A stretch of 6,957 nt of DNA. Source: DASXVX01 sp036504075 (GTDB lineage: Bacteria; Bacillota; Sulfobacillia; Symbiobacteriales; Symbiobacteriaceae). Location: positions 1-6,957 of the forward strand of contig DASXVX010000024.1 of assembly GCA_036504075.1 (NCBI GenBank). Reading direction: 5' to 3'. The notes under the pieces are model-generated. The model had not been told where the DNA came from, made no database searches, and was given only the letters and a program-made list of their open reading frames with translations. Of the stretch, positions 5,885 through 6,957 are shown piece by piece. Positions within the stretch are counted from its first letter, which is position 1. The number at the start of each line of letters is the position of its first letter. A program made the position numbers and the translations under genes.

Positions 5885-6303
5885 GTCCGATGCTCCTGCG
5901 GCAGTTCGGCGTACAAGGCTTCGTAGATCATGGCGCTCCGTTCCAGCGCAACCCAGTCGTCCGGACTGGTGCTTCGGATGCCCCGGCAGATCAGGTCCAG
6001 TCCCGGCGCCACGGGCTCCAGGGCCACTTCCTGGACTGTATCCGCCTCATCGACAATCTGAGCGATCCGAGCCAGCACCGAATCCTTTATCTGAAACTCC
6101 TTCAACATGGTGTGCAACGTGCAGTGCCCTCGCCGGTGGGTCAGCCGCACGCCGGGAATATCAAAGGGCTCTGCCCCTTCCGGGAGCGGCCTGACGCCCG
6201 CCGGCACGAACTGGAACTCCGCCGCCGGGTCGATAAACCGCCGGATGAGCCAGGCACAAGCCATCCGGTCTACGCCAACGTTTTCCCACGTAACCCACTT
6301 CAC
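5881..6303 (-). CDS. chrB: ChrB C-terminal domain protein (split ChrB)
   Basis: A 140-residue protein. The start chosen is GTG at 6303, which overlaps the stop of the ChrB N-domain gene by 4 bp (GTGA); the frame is open further upstream but that part only shadows the N-domain gene. It starts KWVTWENVGVDRMACAWLIRRFIDP, where the stretch from VDRMACAWLIRRFID (11-25) is a hallmark of the ChrB C-terminal (chromate resistance exported protein) domain. Further conserved stretches are FDIPGVRLTHRRGHCTLHT (47-65, with His56, His60, Cys61 and His64) and LICRGIR (104-110). The Cys/His cluster could bind metal; this is inference. In most characterised bacteria ChrB is one chain of about 300 residues that senses chromate and regulates chrA. 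Here the two halves are separate, translationally coupled genes. The gene overlaps the ABC ATPase by 4 bp. Confidence 0.9.
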   Translation of the reverse strand: MKWVTWENVGVDRMACAWLIRRFIDPAAEFQFVPAGVRPLPEGAEPFDIPGVRLTHRRGHCTLHTMLKEFQIKDSVLARIAQIVDEADTVQEVALEPVAPGLDLICRGIRSTSPDDWVALERSAMIYEALYAELPQEHRT

Positions 6304-6734
6304 GCTTCGCTTCCCCCCCGGGCAGATAACAATGCCTCGCGCACCTGCCGTCCCAGTGGCGACCCAAAGTAGTCCTGCGCCTGCGCTTGCTGGAACCGGC
6401 GGGACAGGGCCGCCAAGTCGGGCTCCGCCCCCGCCAGCTCCGCCAGGATTTCCCGGTACGGCACCGCCGCCTGCTGCAGAAACTGCTGCGTCAGCGTTTC
6501 GTCCTGGCCGGCCAGCAGCAGGCGGGTTTCCCAGACCGCCGCGTCGCCGCCCATCTCCAGGATCTCCGCCGCCAGCCACTGAAACTGCTCCCGGTTCCGG
6601 GCCGAGTCCGGCAGAACCCAGGCTGCGTCATGCACCAGGATCGCACCCAGTCGCTTTAACTTGCGCCAGACATAGACACGCCGTGCGCTGGGCTCTGGCG
6701 GAACTTTATACAGCATCATCAGCCAGGAATGCAC
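6300..6734 (-). CDS. chrB: ChrB N-terminal domain protein (split ChrB)
   Basis: A 144-residue protein. I prefer the GTG at 6734 over the in-frame GTG at 6743, because the latter lies inside the Shine-Dalgarno sequence (AGAGGTGA, 6740-6747) and the shorter product begins HSWLMMLYKVPPEPSARRVY, as ChrB proteins do. The N-terminal signature continues VWRKLKRLGAILVHDAAWVLP (key residues Trp23, Arg24, Leu29, Gly30, Trp39, Pro42). The rest is helical and rich in Glu, Gln and Ala (about 47-144), ending in an RRFQQAQAQDYFG stretch. In whole ChrB this half is thought to carry DNA-binding regulation of the chr genes. As a free protein it could act alone or reassemble with the C-domain encoded directly downstream. 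It lies 22 bp after chrA. Confidence 0.9.
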   Translation of the reverse strand: MHSWLMMLYKVPPEPSARRVYVWRKLKRLGAILVHDAAWVLPDSARNREQFQWLAAEILEMGGDAAVWETRLLLAGQDETLTQQFLQQAAVPYREILAELAGAEPDLAALSRRFQQAQAQDYFGSPLGRQVREALLSARGGSEA

Positions 6735-6739
6735 GGAAC

Positions 6740-6747
6740 TCACCTCT
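6740..6747 (-). promoter_or_regulatory. Shine-Dalgarno of the ChrB N-domain gene
   Basis: AGAGGTGA on the minus strand, 5 nt before the GTG at 6734 and 10 nt after the chrA stop. It includes the alternative GTG at 6743, which argues against that start. Confidence 0.7.
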
Positions 6748-6756
6748 TTACCGGTG

Positions 6757-6957
6757 TTACCGGTGCATCAACGGGTAGACCACCAGCCCGATCACGGCCG
6801 CCCCCAGCACAATCAGGGGTTCCGGCACCTTCTTCGTCTTCCAGAGCAGCCCCAGGGTCGCAGCGGCCAGCAGCGCCGTCGGGACGTCGACAATCGAACG
6901 CCGGCCCAGCACTACCACCGAGCCCGCAATGGCCCCCGTGGCGGCTGCCGTGACGCC
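6757..6957 (-). CDS. chrA: Chromate transporter ChrA, C-terminal end (5' outside window)
   Basis: The last 66 residues of a gene entering from the right edge and ending at TAA 6757-6759. It begins in phase with the edge (GVTAAATGAIAGSVVVLGRR) and has two hydrophobic segments around IVDVPTALLAAATLGLLW and LIVLGAAVIGLVVYPLM, separated by KTKKVPEP. This small-residue-rich first part, the VDVPTALLA motif and the KxPEPLIV turn before the last helix are typical of the end of CHR-family chromate ion transporters, which export chromate from the cytoplasm. The ChrB genes directly downstream back this up. Whether it is the one-domain or the two-domain (about 400-residue) form cannot be seen. Confidence 0.85.
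   Translation of the reverse strand, partial: GVTAAATGAIAGSVVVLGRRSIVDVPTALLAAATLGLLWKTKKVPEPLIVLGAAVIGLVVYPLMHR

Noticed and set aside
6107..6778. Plus-strand Pro/Ala-rich frame of about 223 codons
   Set aside because: Antisense to the two ChrB genes and chrA end; low-complexity composition of a shadow frame.

Overview
The window is high in GC, with strong AGGAGG-type ribosome binding sites, frequent GTG starts and many 4-bp ATGA/GTGA gene overlaps. This suits a high-GC bacterium, and I lean towards a GC-rich Firmicute of the Symbiobacterium/Limnochordia kind. That assignment is an inference; there is no rRNA or other marker here.

Bases 1-2273 (+ strand) hold a compact electron-transfer module of three genes: a CuA-type cupredoxin (5' end outside the window), a polytopic membrane polyferredoxin of the NosR/NapH/CcoG type, and a second membrane-anchored CuA-type cupredoxin. 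The first two genes overlap by 4 bp and the third follows with its ribosome binding site on the stop codon of the second, so they are almost certainly one operon. They read as a membrane Fe-S relay passing electrons to or from binuclear copper domains outside the membrane. The terminal enzyme is not in the window.

Bases 2274-4033 are different: lower GC at third codon positions and few genes. Here lie a broken chrB relic (+), one intact TlpA/ResA-like membrane thioredoxin gene (+), two back-to-back hairpins after it, and about 660 further bases with no convincing gene. A minus-strand reading frame there (3357-3635) may be a remnant.

Bases 4034-6957 (- strand, read right to left) are a chromate-resistance type operon: the C-terminus of a ChrA transporter, a split ChrB (N- and C-domain as separate overlapping genes), and an ABC ATPase. 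A 29-codon remnant of what looks like an ABC-2 permease overlaps the ATPase stop, and a membrane-anchored DUF1080/LamG-like protein comes last. The permease body is missing exactly where the lower-GC DNA begins.

The most interesting points are the CuA / Fe-S / CuA module, the two gene relics (chrB and the ABC permease) that only become visible by comparison with their neighbours, and the replacement of the permease by a beta-sandwich membrane protein.
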